Shown here: positions 27,901 to 41,614 of the stretch, in pieces
How positions within the stretch are numbered: position 1 is the first letter of the stretch
How the letters are laid out: each line of letters starts with the position of its first letter
From: Motacilla alba alba
Taxonomy: Eukaryota > Chordata > Aves > Passeriformes > Motacillidae
Assembly: GCF_015832195.1 (NCBI RefSeq)
Contig: NC_052028.1
Location: 10,397,501-10,461,500 of the forward strand
Direction: 5' to 3'
DNA length: 64,000 nucleotides
Notes under the pieces: generated by a model
What the model saw: the letters and a program-made list of their open reading frames with translations, nothing else
Told to the model about the DNA's origin: nothing
Database searches by the model: none
Program-made: the position numbers and the translations under genes

Positions 27901-30900
27901 CAGGACTATCCCTGTCCCTGTTTCACCAGCTGCCTCTTGGCCATGCTGTGCTGCTGGTCCAGGTGTCCATCCCAGGACCCTCACCAGGGACAGCAACCTC
28001 CAGTTTTCTTCTGGTTTCTCCTTCCCTGCAGGTGAAAATGCCTGCACAGCCTCACTCCCCTTCAGGCTGGAGCACAGGCACAACTCAGGTGGCCTTGGCC
28101 GGGGTCACCTCCCTCAGTGCGTGCAGGAAGGTGAAGTTTGGGGTGCAGGTGCCAGCCAGCACCCCAAACAGGCACAGACACAGGCACAGACAGCACCTGC
28201 CAGGGCTTCCCAGCACTCAGAGCCAGCCTGGGGCTGTGCTTGTGTGGGGGCTGAGGCTGTCACCTGGCACAGGAGCTGGATCTGTGCTGTTTCCTTCGCT
28301 CCCTCTCCCAGAAGAGAGAGCAAGGATGGCTCTGGCAGGGAATTCACACCATCATTGCCCCTGCAGGCTGGCAGGGACACTTCTGCTCAGAGATTGAGGC
28401 ACCTGCCCCAGGCTCTCTCCTCAACAGGTCACACTGCTGCAGTGACCATCAGCAAGGAGAGAATCTAATTTATTAATACATAAAGTGCAGGTTCTGCAGA
28501 TTATTTCGCCAAGCAGTCTGGAGGTGGATGGATTTTGGCCTGGCACTGCTCCCTCCTGCCCTGGTCCCACCCCAGCTGGGGGCTGCTCCCTCCCCCGGAG
28601 CCCCACCACAGCCCCCCCTGCATCCCACCAGCATCCCTCCTGTCCCCCAGCCTGCTTCCCTTCAGCTGTTAAACTCCTTGCCTGCTGGATTACCTTTAAA
28701 TGATGCCCCCAGTGCCCTTTCATGGATTATAATTCTGTATGAGATGTTTGTGCTGTATCCTCCCCCAGTATTAAAGTGTCAGGAGTGTATCCCCAGGCCA
28801 TCCATCTTCAACACTTCCGCAAGGGCTTGGCAATTCTCTGACATGAATATTATGGCTCTCCATGCAGAGCCTCCATCACTCAAGCTGACAAGTGTTAGAA
28901 TCTCCTCTCTTGAGCAGGGTAAGTGACCTTTTCATATGCAGCGTAGATTCCCGGTCACGCTGCATCTGCTGCAGGGAAACCAGCGAGTGCCAGCAATTCC
29001 CCAAAGCCTTACAAACAAGTCACAGCTCCTTTTCCACTTGCAAAACCAACCCTTAGCAGGAAAAAGTTAAAGGGCCTGAATCAGCCCCTGGTTACCTGCT
29101 GCTAGTGCCAGTCCCAGAGAGGAGGATGAAAAAGCATCTGTTCCATGCCTTCTGCAGGATTTATCAGCAGGAACTTTCAGGGAAAGATGAGAGGATTTGG
29201 GTGTGTGGCTTGTTGGAGTATACAGGAAAGATTTTTGTGGCCAGTTAGTGACTTTAGTGACTTGGAAACCTCAACTGTTGCTTTCAACAATATATTTTTA
29301 AGTGAGATGCTTGAAGTTAGATCCCTAAACCCCTAAACCAGCCTGATTTTCTAAGCTGCTGGACTCCTGGGCTTCCCACAGTTGTGTGCAGAAGCTTCCC
29401 TCTACCTGTGCCTAGGGAGAAGTTGAACCAGAAAACAACCTTAGAGCTCTTTGCAGCTCTGACTTCCCAGCTGTGCTGCCCTGGGGACACTCCAGTCCAT
29501 GGTGAATCCCCTGGAGCTGAACTGTGTGCTGATTCCAGTTAAATCCCTCCTACAAAAATCACACGTTACCCCAAGTCTTTGGCTAAAGGGGTGCCTAATT
29601 TTTTTTTTTTCCTCTAGAGAGCTAAGGGACTTTCAGAGGAACTTTGCCACCTTCCCCTTACAGAGGGACTGGTGCTGGCTCACTGCCAGCGCAGAGCAAC
29701 AAAAACTTGTTAACACCTTTTCGGCTCCCTGTTAATAAAGTCAGGGCAATTAACAGCTTCACTATTTACAAAACAAATCCTCTTTGCAACACCTGAGAAA
29801 AAGAGTTACAAGTGTTTCCCAACCATTTCTCGGTTGGGGAGGACACCTACAGTAGCTGTCTGCTGGGATCGGCTGCCTCTGCTTTCCCCGGCTGGAGAGT
29901 CCCTGCTTCCCAGGGAACGCTGCATATTCAGTGTGAATTCATGCTGCCCTTCCAGCCAGGAGTCCTGATCAAGCACAGGTCTACTGGGGAAGGTTCCAAA
30001 GGTTTCTCCAAGGAGAAGGAGGTGTACAGGGAGCCAGGGTGTCAATTTATTGCCCACTTGCTGGTCCATGTTTCTGGTATGGCCACGGGGTACAAGAGGT
30101 GGACATGGAGCAGGTGGTCCCATCCAAAAATGCCCCCGGCGTGGCTGGGAGGGAGTTGGTAATGTACAGTGCATTTACAGCTCTGCTGGGGGATTCACAA
30201 GCTCCCCCACCTCTTTTTCTGGTTCCCTGCTCTCTCCTAGGATACAATCCACTTTGCAAATCACTGCTGGCTTACAGTGCAGTAAATTCCCCCCTTTCAA
30301 ACAAGCCCCAAGGAGTTCAGCCATATAACAGAAGATTGACGGGTTAGAGAAAATCAGATAAATGTAACTTGCAATGTACTTTCAAAACTAATTCTCTTCC
30401 TTCCTTCTCTTTTGCTCTCCTATCCCATTCCCCCTTTACCAAGCACACAGAGTGGCTCATGTTTTATGAACAAGGAGGATGAGGGGCTCCCTCATTAAAC
30501 TAATATGTATCTCTAGGGATGGCTGCTGGGACAGCTTCACACAAGAGCTCTCCCAGACGAAGTGGACTTAGTCCAAACACTCCTGGAGATTAGAAAAGAC
30601 CCTTTTAAAGTGTGCACCAGGACCCACACTCATCAGACTCTTGGACCCACACTCATTCCTCCCAGAGGGTCTGAAACACAGAGAGGAAAGGAGAGGGAGG
30701 TGGTGGCAACTCTAAGTGAAGTAAGGAGCAGAGGTTGATGGCCACAGCTAAGAAATGCTCACCAATTGCAGTCAGGATGCAAAGATGAGTTGCAATCATG
30801 TGGGACAGAGTGAGTCAGAGCCAGAAAATGAAAGAGACTAAGCCTGAATCTGTCATAGAAGGGGATAGCAGAGCTGTACAAGCAGTAGGATGTGATGGGA

Positions 30901-33900
30901 AATAGACAGGGAGATCTCTAATAGTATTTTAGCTGTTCTTTTTCTTTCTCTCTCAATTCTTTCTTCAGTGTCCCATGCAACATTAATTGAAGCCCCTTGT
31001 GGGCACAGCCAGGAGAGAATAGCTCGTCAGGGGACATGGGAGCACACAGCCTGGACAGTAAAGGGCCCTTCATTTCCTCCTCTGATGCTTTCAACAGCAC
31101 ATGGGATGCCATAAAAGATGATAATGACGAGCTCAGTGAAAAGACTGTAAAACAGTGGGGAGAGGCACAAGGGTTACCTTACTTGGGCTCAAACTCAGGC
31201 CATGCATGGGCTGAGTTTGCTGGTTGTCAGCTCTGCTTGGGACCATGGCTGCACTGCCTGTCCCATCTGGCCTGGCTGCCAGCACCCAAACCGGGCTCTG
31301 ATGAGGTGCCTGGTCTGAAATGTTGGATTGTGGTGTCAGTAAGAGTCTCTTTATTGACTCAGATCAAGCCTGGACACATTTTTTCTTCTCACATCTCTTC
31401 TCAGTTCCACAGGTTTCTCTAACTCACAGAGCTGTGGCTCCTGGCCTGACACTTCCAGGGGATCATCCATCAAGAGCAGAGTCGGCAGTTTTAAAGGCAG
31501 TAAATTCTATTTCTCCCCCTTTTGCCCAGTGCCTGGAAGCTAAACCTACTCTGGCCCAGCTCCTCATTCCCACTCCTGCCAGGCAGACTTCTGCTGGCCA
31601 GCTGCCATCAGTGGTGATAGGGACAAGGCACCTCCTCCCTAAGTGGATTTTGAAGCCAATGAGCAGGAGAATAATTAAATTAACTCAGTCCTGAATACCT
31701 CCCGAGGTGCCAAGCACTCCCAGCATTACAGCTGCACCACAGGTGTCTGGAGAGCAGGTAATTCCAGTCAGGGCCAGGCTGCAGATGTGGCTCCCGGGGA
31801 CATCTCTGCTGGCACAGGAGCACCAGCCAGTCCTGGACAGGAGCACTGGGAAGAGATTCTCAGGATGGCTTTGCTCAAGCCAGCTCGAGTCCAGGAGTAA
31901 GACAATGCATTTATGCTTTGATGTGCTTAAGTTAATAAGATTTATCCCAGGGCAAACACAGTTGTGCTTCCCAGCCTGGACTACTTCACTCTCCTGTTTC
32001 TTGCTGGTCCGTGGGCTTTCCCCCACAGGGTGTGAGTGCTGCCATCTCAGGCCTCAGCCTCTGTTTTACCAACCAACCTGCTGTTTGAACTCCCTGAGAA
32101 ACACCTCTATGCTTTTGACTGCAGCACACTGATTTCTTTCTCTCATTCACCACAGGCCATGAGACCTGGATGTGGAATTCAGGAATGATCAGGTCACAGC
32201 CTGCACTCAGCTCCAGCTCCTGCAGTGCCTGGGGAGCCTGGCCCAGCTCTGGCCAGGGTGGAGGCAGGGCAGAGGACATCCCCACTGCAGAGCTTTATCT
32301 CACCCATCACCAGAGAGCTCACAAATCACTGTCCAGTCCCTTTCAAGCAGTTGGGAGCACTAAATTGTACCTCTAGTATCCAGACACCATCCAATCTCCC
32401 AGGACCAGGCCAGGTACATTGATAAGGAGATAGTGTAAACGGTCAAACAGGATGGAGCCAAAATTCACAATTTCCTGTGCTTTAACTCTGCAAATGCCAT
32501 ATCAACGGGGAAGGCTCTTGGATTATCTCCCATTCCAAAGGGGGCTGTTGTGGCCAAGACCTGCCACTGTACTGCTCCAGTGTAGAGGATCTCTGGTTTC
32601 ATGTTACACGAAGTACAGAGTGCTCTGTACATTTCAGCACAAATTTAATTACAACTATGATCCAATAAATATTTGGGAAGAGTAATAAACAGTGCTACAA
32701 AGAGAACAGAGTGGCAGTCAGCTCCTTCCAGCTCCTCAGAGTTTTAAACCCCAGATGGTCTCAGGGGCATTTCCACTCTCTCTGTCCTGTGCAGAAGATA
32801 AAATTAATTTCCACATCACGCTGATTAGTTCAGTATCATATAAACTATGCCTCCTAACCCAGCTAACCACTGACAAACCCCTTCAACTCATTCTCTTGGC
32901 TGTAAGCAGACACTGACCTCACCCCAGGGAACCATTTTCCTGGAGATGACTTCGGGCACTAAATATGCAGCTACATCTTTGTAGGTTATTAAATCCACAT
33001 GTGAAAATAAACTCATCTATCATCTCATGCATGTGGTTTAGCTTCTTTTTAAGAAGATATAAATGTACTAGAGCATCCCATTAAAGCAATTTATATGTCT
33101 TGCTTTATTTTCCCAGACAGGACATTTGGTCCTTGGAGATTACTGGCTTTTAGGAAGACATATCAGCTAAGGAGTCATGGAGTAACAGAATTGACCTTCA
33201 GGTGCTACTCCTTGAATAAACACCACCCTGACCTGCATTTTGAAGGATGCACTTTATGCACAGGCCCCTTCAAGCCATTTCTTTTCAAAGCCACATGGTG
33301 ACATCAAGGCCCAGAGGCTGGAAAAAGAAAAGCAGAAAGCAGCAAAGCTCTGCTGAGATGAGCTCCCCAAGCACTCAAGTGCCAGAGACAGGCAGAGAGC
33401 AAGGGGACATTCCCTCTCACCCGTGGCCCCTGTGTGCAGCCCCTCTGTGAGGCACCAAACACAAAGCCTTGTTTCCCCAGACACCAGGGCAGACACTTCT
33501 CTGCTGCCTGAAAGACACGAACTCTGAGACAGCTAAATAAATGAAACCAGGAAAGATCATCAGAGATAAAACAACCAAAATCCTTTAAAAAAGGTTTGGA
33601 TGTGTTGGTCATCCTTCTTAATTCCAGCTGTGTCCCTGTCACCATGGACATATTGGCTTTCACCCTGCTCCTCAAAGGTTTGACTGCTAATCCACCCACC
33701 AGCTCCTGAGGAATACACCCCCTGGAGACATCACCTGTGTTAGAATAGTCCTCACTTCCCAACAACAGCACTTTATGGCCCTGGCTGCCTCTGCCATGGC
33801 ATGTTTTCCATTGCAAGTCTCACTGTGACAAATTACAAACTACTTAAATACACTCCTTCCACATTAATCATGCAAGAGGAACAAAATACTTTGTGCCAAC

Positions 33901-36900
33901 ATTCTGACACTTGCCCTGGAGAGCCCTTCTCTCCTGGAGAGTGGAGCCCATTGGTTTGCCAGAGCAAGATAATCAAAGCACAATCATCACATCAGCCTTG
34001 GACATCTCAAGGAGGGATGTATAGGAGAAGGTTGTAAGGAAAGAAGCAAATTAATGCTGCCTGCAGTGAAGACAAATGTATTGATTTGACCTGAAGGGAT
34101 GTAGAGAAAAGGTTTATTCTGTAGAGCAAATCATTAGAACTAAGAACATCCCATTTCTTCTCATCCCCCAGAGCCTTACTAACTTAGCTGAATGGGTTAA
34201 TTGTCACTCATCTTATTATTTCTTCCAAAGAAAAGATCCAAAAAGTTACTGCATTCCCCTTGGATATCTGCACCTCCTGCTGTGGCCTGAACTTAAGACA
34301 CTAGAGGAGCTGCAATATTAGCTGCACTGGAATGTTTTGGTTTTCCCTTGCAAAACAGCCCCATCTCTCCAAGTGTGAATGTGCTTCAGTTACCTAAATA
34401 CACTTGAGAGGGGCAAAAAGAAAGGAAATTTCCATTTTTTAATACTTAAAACTGAAGAATTCCCATTGTTGTTGAAAGCAAACAGAAAAGGGCATGCCTC
34501 AACATGTTCCTCTAGCACTGTGGACCAAGGGAAGCCAAAACTTCTAGAAGACATTTTTTTCTATAAAAAATAAGCAAATTCTCATCAATGCAATGTGTCA
34601 CCTCTGGACCAATGTGGAAATCCTAGAGCCTCCATGAGCAGAAACCCTTTAATGGTACACATGTGGGCACATAAAAGACATACTGTATATTTGGAAAACT
34701 CCCCTGGCACCAAATACAGCTATTTCACATCCAGGGGTGGGTTGGCACACACAAATGAAAATTATTCTGCATTTAAACTTTCTCAACCTTAAAAGAAAAC
34801 CTGTAGCAGAATTGTAAATTAATACTAGGTGACAATGAAACCATTAATTTTCATTGGAACTGGATAGATAGATAAATAAAGATCCAATTTCTTGTCAGTA
34901 CAAGGGAATGAAAATCAAAAGCTGCCAGTTTATACTGTCAGGATGTTACAATCTCAGGTCATACCCAAATGAATATAATCTGTCAGTGGAATTGTACCAG
35001 ATGATAGTACCCAAGGACATGACCAAACATTATCTTCTGCAGCAAATCTCTAAAAGCACACGTAAAATAGTTCAACTTAAAAATATACTTTATGTTACAC
35101 CTTTTCCCTCATGTCAGCTGATGAAAGTCACAACTGTACCTAGAAAGAAACCCACCAGTTGGAGTAGAATAAAAATAGCTACAAATTTTAGTTGTCTGTC
35201 AGCCTTTGCTCTCTGTGCTCAGACCAGTCCTCCTGAAACTGTGATCATGGCTGAGCTGGGAGGAGCTCAGTCAGAGTATCTGAAGGGTGCATGTCCTGGT
35301 TTAGTGAAACATTTCATTTCTGTGTTGTTGGAACAGAGGAAGACAGAGCAGAGGATCACGCCTGTCCTCATTTGGCCTTTTCTCTACCTGTTCTGTTCAC
35401 AGCTCTAAACACGGTGTCAGGAAACACCACGGGATTTCCCTTTGGATCATCACCTTTGGTGGCTGTAGACAGCAACACAGAATAGAAACCAACAGAAAAC
35501 AGTTGGAGGTGCAGCTGGGGCAGAGGAGCACGGAATCTCCCAGCCACAGACTCATTCCTCACCCTGGAGAGGAATTACTCCCACCTAGGAGTTGTGCTCA
35601 AACCTGCTCATCCCATACACAGCTTCACAGCTGTGCCAGCTCTGCTTGATTCCACTCCCAGAGATGAAAGAAAACTGACTGCTAATTTTTGATGATTGCT
35701 TTATGAAGTCCAGAAGTGATTAAACAGACTTGGAACAGCATTCCAACAGTGATAGAGCTATCTTCATTAAAACCTGATATCACAGAGAGAAACCCTCTTC
35801 CCATATTCAGATAGAAAAGCCTCCAAAAAATGATTCAAGTTGTAAGATGCCAAGTGATCCAAGCACCAAACCACTGGCAGACCTTGAGAACACAGGTGTC
35901 AAACTCCCCATCCCTACCTCCAAGCAGGCACTTTCACAGAGCACATGCAGTAACCATCTGCTTGGGCATTTGCCCCTATTTTCCATGATTCTGTGATTCT
36001 AGATCTTCCTGCTGCTCCAAGGGAGGACCCAAGGAGGCTTTTCACATCTCCATTCCCTACCTTCACACTTGCACCACCTGGGTACTGCCCAGTGTGTACA
36101 TCCACTGAGGAGAGATATTATAAAGAAACCAGGTATCATTATTGAAACCATGTTTATGGATTATTTGAAATTGTTCATTCCAGGAATCCCAAATCACCTT
36201 AAAAAGGAACATTTTGTAGAGAGACAGAACAACTGGTTAAGATATATCATGGCTGCTTTGTGCTGTGATAGGTAATGACTAATTAATACCAATAATAATG
36301 CTAAGTTTGGAGAATGCCTCAGCACTGGGTCAGCACTCTGGCAAGGCAATGTTTTATTGCAGCTCATTAAAGGAGAAAAAAAAGCAATAAAAGGCTTAAG
36401 AACCATCACAGATCCTGACTATATGAAGCTAATAAACAGTATGATAAACTATCATTTACATGAATAAGAAAAGGAAGGGACATTTCATTTCCTATGCCTT
36501 TGTTGCTCCCATTCAGTTGCACTGATGGGGCTATTTGGGGAAGCCCCACAGAGCCTGTTTACAAGAGAACTTTGCAAAACAAAGACAGTCACGGTCAAAA
36601 CTTTGCTGGTCAATTCAGCATATTTACATTGAAGAGCTGGGAAGAAAACAAGTATTCTGAAATAGCCTCGTGGGATAGTTCAGTTGGAAGTGGTAACTAG
36701 CAGGGAAGGATCTCATGGCTATCTAGATGTGTGTTGGCCACAGAAAAAGCATCTGGTTTTCAAACACGGGCTTGATCAAACTTTCTTCATCCAGGCAAAA
36801 ATACCATTGCACATCTCCCTGAGCAAAATGGCAACTGCCAAAGTGTTCTGCTTGCAGGGAACAGCATTGTCCAAGTCTGGCTCCTGAGAAATCAGGCACA

Positions 36901-39900
36901 AGGTCTTTGTTTTCCATAAATGTGGAAAATGTGCCATGCCAGCACTTGACAATACATTTCAGATGTACATACACCATCTGAGCAGCTCCCAGAAACAATC
37001 TCGTTTTCCCTCTCTCTTTTAACTAACAGAATGGAATTGCTCTGGATTTACAACGAAGGCACCTAAAAGCACAGTCGAAACCACTGTTTTTAAGAAGACC
37101 TTGCTATGCCATAACTTTTCACAGTTCAGTTGCTAAATTACACATTATAAAAATAAGTAAGTGCAATTGAGAGACTGTGTTAATCTCAGAAATTTAAACA
37201 CTACTCTGTAATGACTGCTTTATAGTGGCCCATGGTGAAGTGCTTTATGGGGCGTGCAGGAGATTTGTCCGCACGCGTCCGTTAAACACCGCTGGGAATT
37301 TTCTCTCACAGAGACCAGGCCTGGCACAAAACTAAACATGGACAAAACACTGCCTCATTCACACGGCACCAGGAATGCCACCCAGTAAGAAAGCACTTTA
37401 CAACACCTAAGAGAGATAAGAACCACCAGCCAGCACAGCAGTAACATGTTGCTTTTGACAAGGCAGAATTTCCTAACCTGACAATCCATGCAGATTCTGG
37501 AAGGATGACAAAAATACAACTGTCCCCTAGCAAGGAAATGAGAGCTTAAGCATTGATTATAAAGAGATGATAAAGAAGCATGGGTGGTTTGTAGAGTAGT
37601 TTACTAAAGCCAGGAGAATTTAGAGCCAAATTAGGTTCCTGCACATAAAAATTCCGTGGAATTCAGGGTGAGCTCACACATGATTGCTCCTCAGGCAGTC
37701 TGCAGCTGACAGACTGCACCCAACTGCCTTTTCTCTCTGGCCAAACAGGATCCATCCAGGTTGACTCCGATCCCAGGTGAAAAGACTTTTCAATGAATTA
37801 AATATGATGGTAACAGTGTTGCAGACATGGTACTAGAGCTGCGTTTTAGTTTTATTTTTTTAATAATCATGCTTCAGAATAGCACCACAGCTAGGCAAGA
37901 CGGGGTTCTTAGAGGTTCTCAGGGGACAAAACTTGATGCCACACTAGACATATAAGCACACCCAGCGAGGCACTGCATGGAGATCTTTGTGAGAAAGCAT
38001 TGCCTCCTCAGCCCTAAAACACTCACAAGCACTGAACTGAATTCGCAATCCTTCAGCGTTACCATTATTAGAGCATCATTCACCCACTTGTCTGCAAACT
38101 GTCTTCTTCTCCCACCAACTGCTCCGTCTCACGACAATACCTCATTTCTGGCTCAGAAGACCAACAAAAAGCTCTCCCCTGAGCTTTGGCAGTGTCCCCA
38201 CGATCACTTGGCAGGAGGCAGCATGACAATGATCTGACAGGCATCCCCCAAGGAGACTGCACACATCAGTCACGCTGCCGACACACTCCACACCCGGAGG
38301 AGCTCATCCGCACCAGGGGAGGTTTCTGGGTGCAGGCAGCTGCTCTTGATGGACCATCCTACAGCAGCAGGTTTCCCTGTTTCACCCACAGCACAACCTC
38401 CTTGCTGTGATGGTGCTGGTGACTCTGCCACACTGGCTTGTGCCAAGTCTGCTTGAGTAAAGCAAAACAGCTTTGCTTTGAGTAGAGAGGACTGAAGTCC
38501 TGTTTCTAGTCCAGTGACAAACCTACTAAAAGGAAATAGCACTGTAGAAACAATTGCAAGTTATCTTTTTATGATGATCTTTTTATTATGTGCAACAAGT
38601 CTTTCCAATAACATAAAAAAATATTTCTCTTCTGATTTTGTTTTTTTAAAGGAAACAAGAATCACTCTCACATTTTCAGAGGATGAGCTGTTGTTGGGTA
38701 CCACCAAAAATAGCCAACATTTACTGTGCATTTATTTGTTCAGAACACAAATCATCTTGATCTGAATACTCTAAATGAATGAACACTGACCCTCATCAAC
38801 TGTTGTTTAAAGGATGGTCAGGATTAATAGCTTAAATGAAGGAATAAACACAAATCTTCTCTTCTTTTCCTACATGAGAAAAGCAGGGGCTTGCAAATCT
38901 CCATGAAACAATCTTAAATCTCCTGAATGACAGTCCCAAGCTCTGGCCAGTGACTCATTTCTGAAGCTTGGCACGCTGGAACGCTCTGATAGATGCAGGC
39001 AATAGAAAACTGCCTTTGACTGAGGCTTCTGCCATCTTTAAAGTATGTCCAAGGCTCCTGGCAGTTTAACTCGTCCTGAGGATAATAAATCTCTTGTGAG
39101 ACAGGAAGGCTGAACAATCACATACTTCAAGACTAGCTCAATCTGTACAGTTCCAAGAACAACTTCCAGTGCAGGTGATAGCAAGCATATGATAAGCAAA
39201 GTTCCAGGAGGAACTCTGTTGAAAAAACAGAATTATGGGAAACAGACTGAACTGCTCATTTTATGGACATAGCTCTATTCCAGCACTCGGGCAGTAAAAC
39301 TAAAATGAACTCCCTCAAAGCTAAAAATGCCCAATAGAACTCAAAAGGCAAGTAATTATTTTGACTTGACAGAGGGAGAGGACAGGTCACTTGTTCCCAC
39401 AGAGAATATCTCACCTTGCTGACATCGAATGGAAACACATCTTTCAGTTGATCTGGGTTTTTTCCCAAATCTACATTTTCTGTGCTACAGATTTATAAAC
39501 CTGGCCAAGCCTGTACCACTCTGGGCTAAATAAAAAACCTTAAGTTCTTAAGAAATGTAGCAGCACATGCCCCAACAGCCTCTCTTGTGGTGTCACAGCT
39601 CCCCCCACGGGATCAGGCTGCTCAGCCAGCTCACATTCCCGGCTCTGACCCTCTGCCCACATCCCCCCTATTAATGCAGGCTCCCCAGCATCCCAGCTGT
39701 GACATCTGCTGATCAATACTTGTCCTGTGTGCAGGGATTCAGTGAGTCAGGATGGCACCCATGGGATAAAGGCAACTTCTCTCTTTCCACCTTTTTCTTA
39801 GGCAAATGGAAGCAAACTCCAGTCAGCAATTGAAAGTGTTAGCTCCAAAATGAGAGAACAATTCCATGCTGGATGAACACCTGAATGACAGGGTCTGTAT

Positions 39901-40900
39901 TGTGTGGGTGACAAAGGTGACATTTACAACACCAGCTGCCCTTGTCCTTTTTCCCATCCCCCAGGTAAGGACCCACCTACTCTCATCCAACATAACACAG
40001 CTCTGGCACAAAAGCAAAACTGGAAACTCCAGCAGGAACATTAAGGATGTATTTATTGTCAAACAGTAGCACATCAAAATAAGCAGGCAAATATCATAGG
40101 AACTAACAAAATACAGGGGAATGCCTTGTGAATTCACTGGATTTTAGTTTCTGGCATCTTTAGAAAATGTACTTTTTAATTTGGCTGACAGGAAACCACA
40201 AAGCACAACCGTCCTGTAATTGGAGCAATCAGACACATATGGGGACAATAATTATAGGCAAAATAAACTGGTTGAAAACAGATCTGTTTACTGTACTTCT
40301 AACTACCTCATACTATTATTCTTCATAATTTGATGGTTTGAGCTTTCTTTTTTTTTCCTTATCTTGGCAGCCCCAAGATTTTTAGGTCTTGGTACTGTAG
40401 GGACCAGTTTCTAAATGTTTATTATCTGGGCTAGCAATAGTGGCTTGTTCCACTGAGAGGATAAACAATTCACTTCAACAAAGTTTGATGTTACAGAAAA
40501 ATGACTTATGTTTCTCATAATTACTCAAATTGGGGAAGCAAGTTTTTTCATGAAACAAATTATGAAATTGCTTGTTTGTTTAGTATTAGTCAAGCATACT
40601 CTTAATTCAGAGTTATGAAAATTACACTGTTTTCTTCATTAGAGCCAGTCAAACCGTAAGATACAAAGCTTGAAGTTAACAGCATAAGTACAGCTCTTTG
40701 AAGAAAATTAAAAAGCCCTACATCCCCAAAAAACAGTTTAGTTACTTCATAAAAGGCAATAGCAAGGGATCAACCCATTGCCTGTGGAAGAGCAGTTGTG
40801 AAATTCTTCAACAGAGCACATGAAAGTTTGAGAAAAACAGAAATTTGTGTAAATTTAGGAGCAGAAGAATACAGAAAACACTCTTAAGATGAGCTGTTCC
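24940..40900. other. Intergenic stretch between WNT8A and NME5
   Basis: No gene recognised in about 16 kb. The longest frames (about 199 codons from 25221 and 166 codons from 34908) match no family I know and overlap competing frames. Minor local duplications occur near 27347 (TAATAGTGTTG twice), 27488 (GGCACTTTAGGCAG twice) and 30620 (GGACCCACACTCAT twice). The segment 24940-25210 has more CpG than its surroundings. Confidence 0.6.
35985..36001 (+). mobile_element. Possible relic of a CR1 3' terminal repeat
   Basis: ATGATTCTGTGATTCTA resembles the ATTCTRTG octamer array that ends CR1 elements, in plus orientation. No convincing CR1 body precedes it, so it is either a very old or very short relic, or chance. 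Confidence 0.35.
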
Positions 40901-40911
40901 AATTAAGCACC

Positions 40912-40917
40912 TTTATT
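40912..40917 (-). terminator. NME5: Candidate distal polyadenylation signal of NME5
   Basis: TTTATT on the plus strand reads AATAAA on the minus strand, in the context GCAATAAAGGTGC. It lies about 700 bases beyond the NME5 stop. A nearer AATAAA (minus strand) is at 41385-41390, about 225 bases past the stop. I cannot tell which is used. Confidence 0.45.
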
Positions 40918-41614
40918 GCAAACAAATGTTGGAAGACAACCTTAGTCCTTGACTAAAATACATCTTCTTGTTGTTTATAGTCCCTGAGCCTTTTGCCACC
41001 AAGCTGGGAAAGGTGCATTGAATGTACCTTCAAATAAGTCCTTCAAATTACATTCTGACAAAATACATCAGACTTAAGTAAATCAAATTCAAGGACAACC
41101 TAAGCTGGGTGATGTAATCAGCAATTCCAAAGTTGCTAACATGCCTCCAGTAATTGTTTTCTATATCATATCCAAGTACCTCCCTTGTAACTGAATCTAT
41201 GCTAAAAAATTGCTGAAACACAACCCTTGGCTTCACAAAGCACAGGCCAGGTGGATTTCATTTGGGAATCCATGCTGCTGTAAATGATTTTGTTCTCACA
41301 GCCAAACTAAGAAAAATGTGGACAACAGCAGTAAGTCACACCCACTGAGAACGTTGTCTTTCTCTAATCACCCAATGCCATAAATTTATTGTGTAATTCT
41401 ACATTCACTTTGTCAGCAGAGAAGGTATTAGAACCACTACATCCTGGTTAAGTGTAGGGTTATTTGTCCCATGAGGACACAAGCAGTTATGACAAATGCC
41501 CTTACTTTAGACAGTATTGGTTATATAGTCAAAGGACACACCAAAAATGACAATGCACATCTGTAACTTGGAATGTGTGAGATGGTTTCCACCAAGCTCT
41601 CGCTGCTGATGCTC

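Noticed and set aside
34908..35408. Open frame of 166 codons between WNT8A and NME5
   Set aside because: I looked for retroviral or transposon motifs and found none; no codon-like bias or splice context. A homology search would be needed to reopen it.
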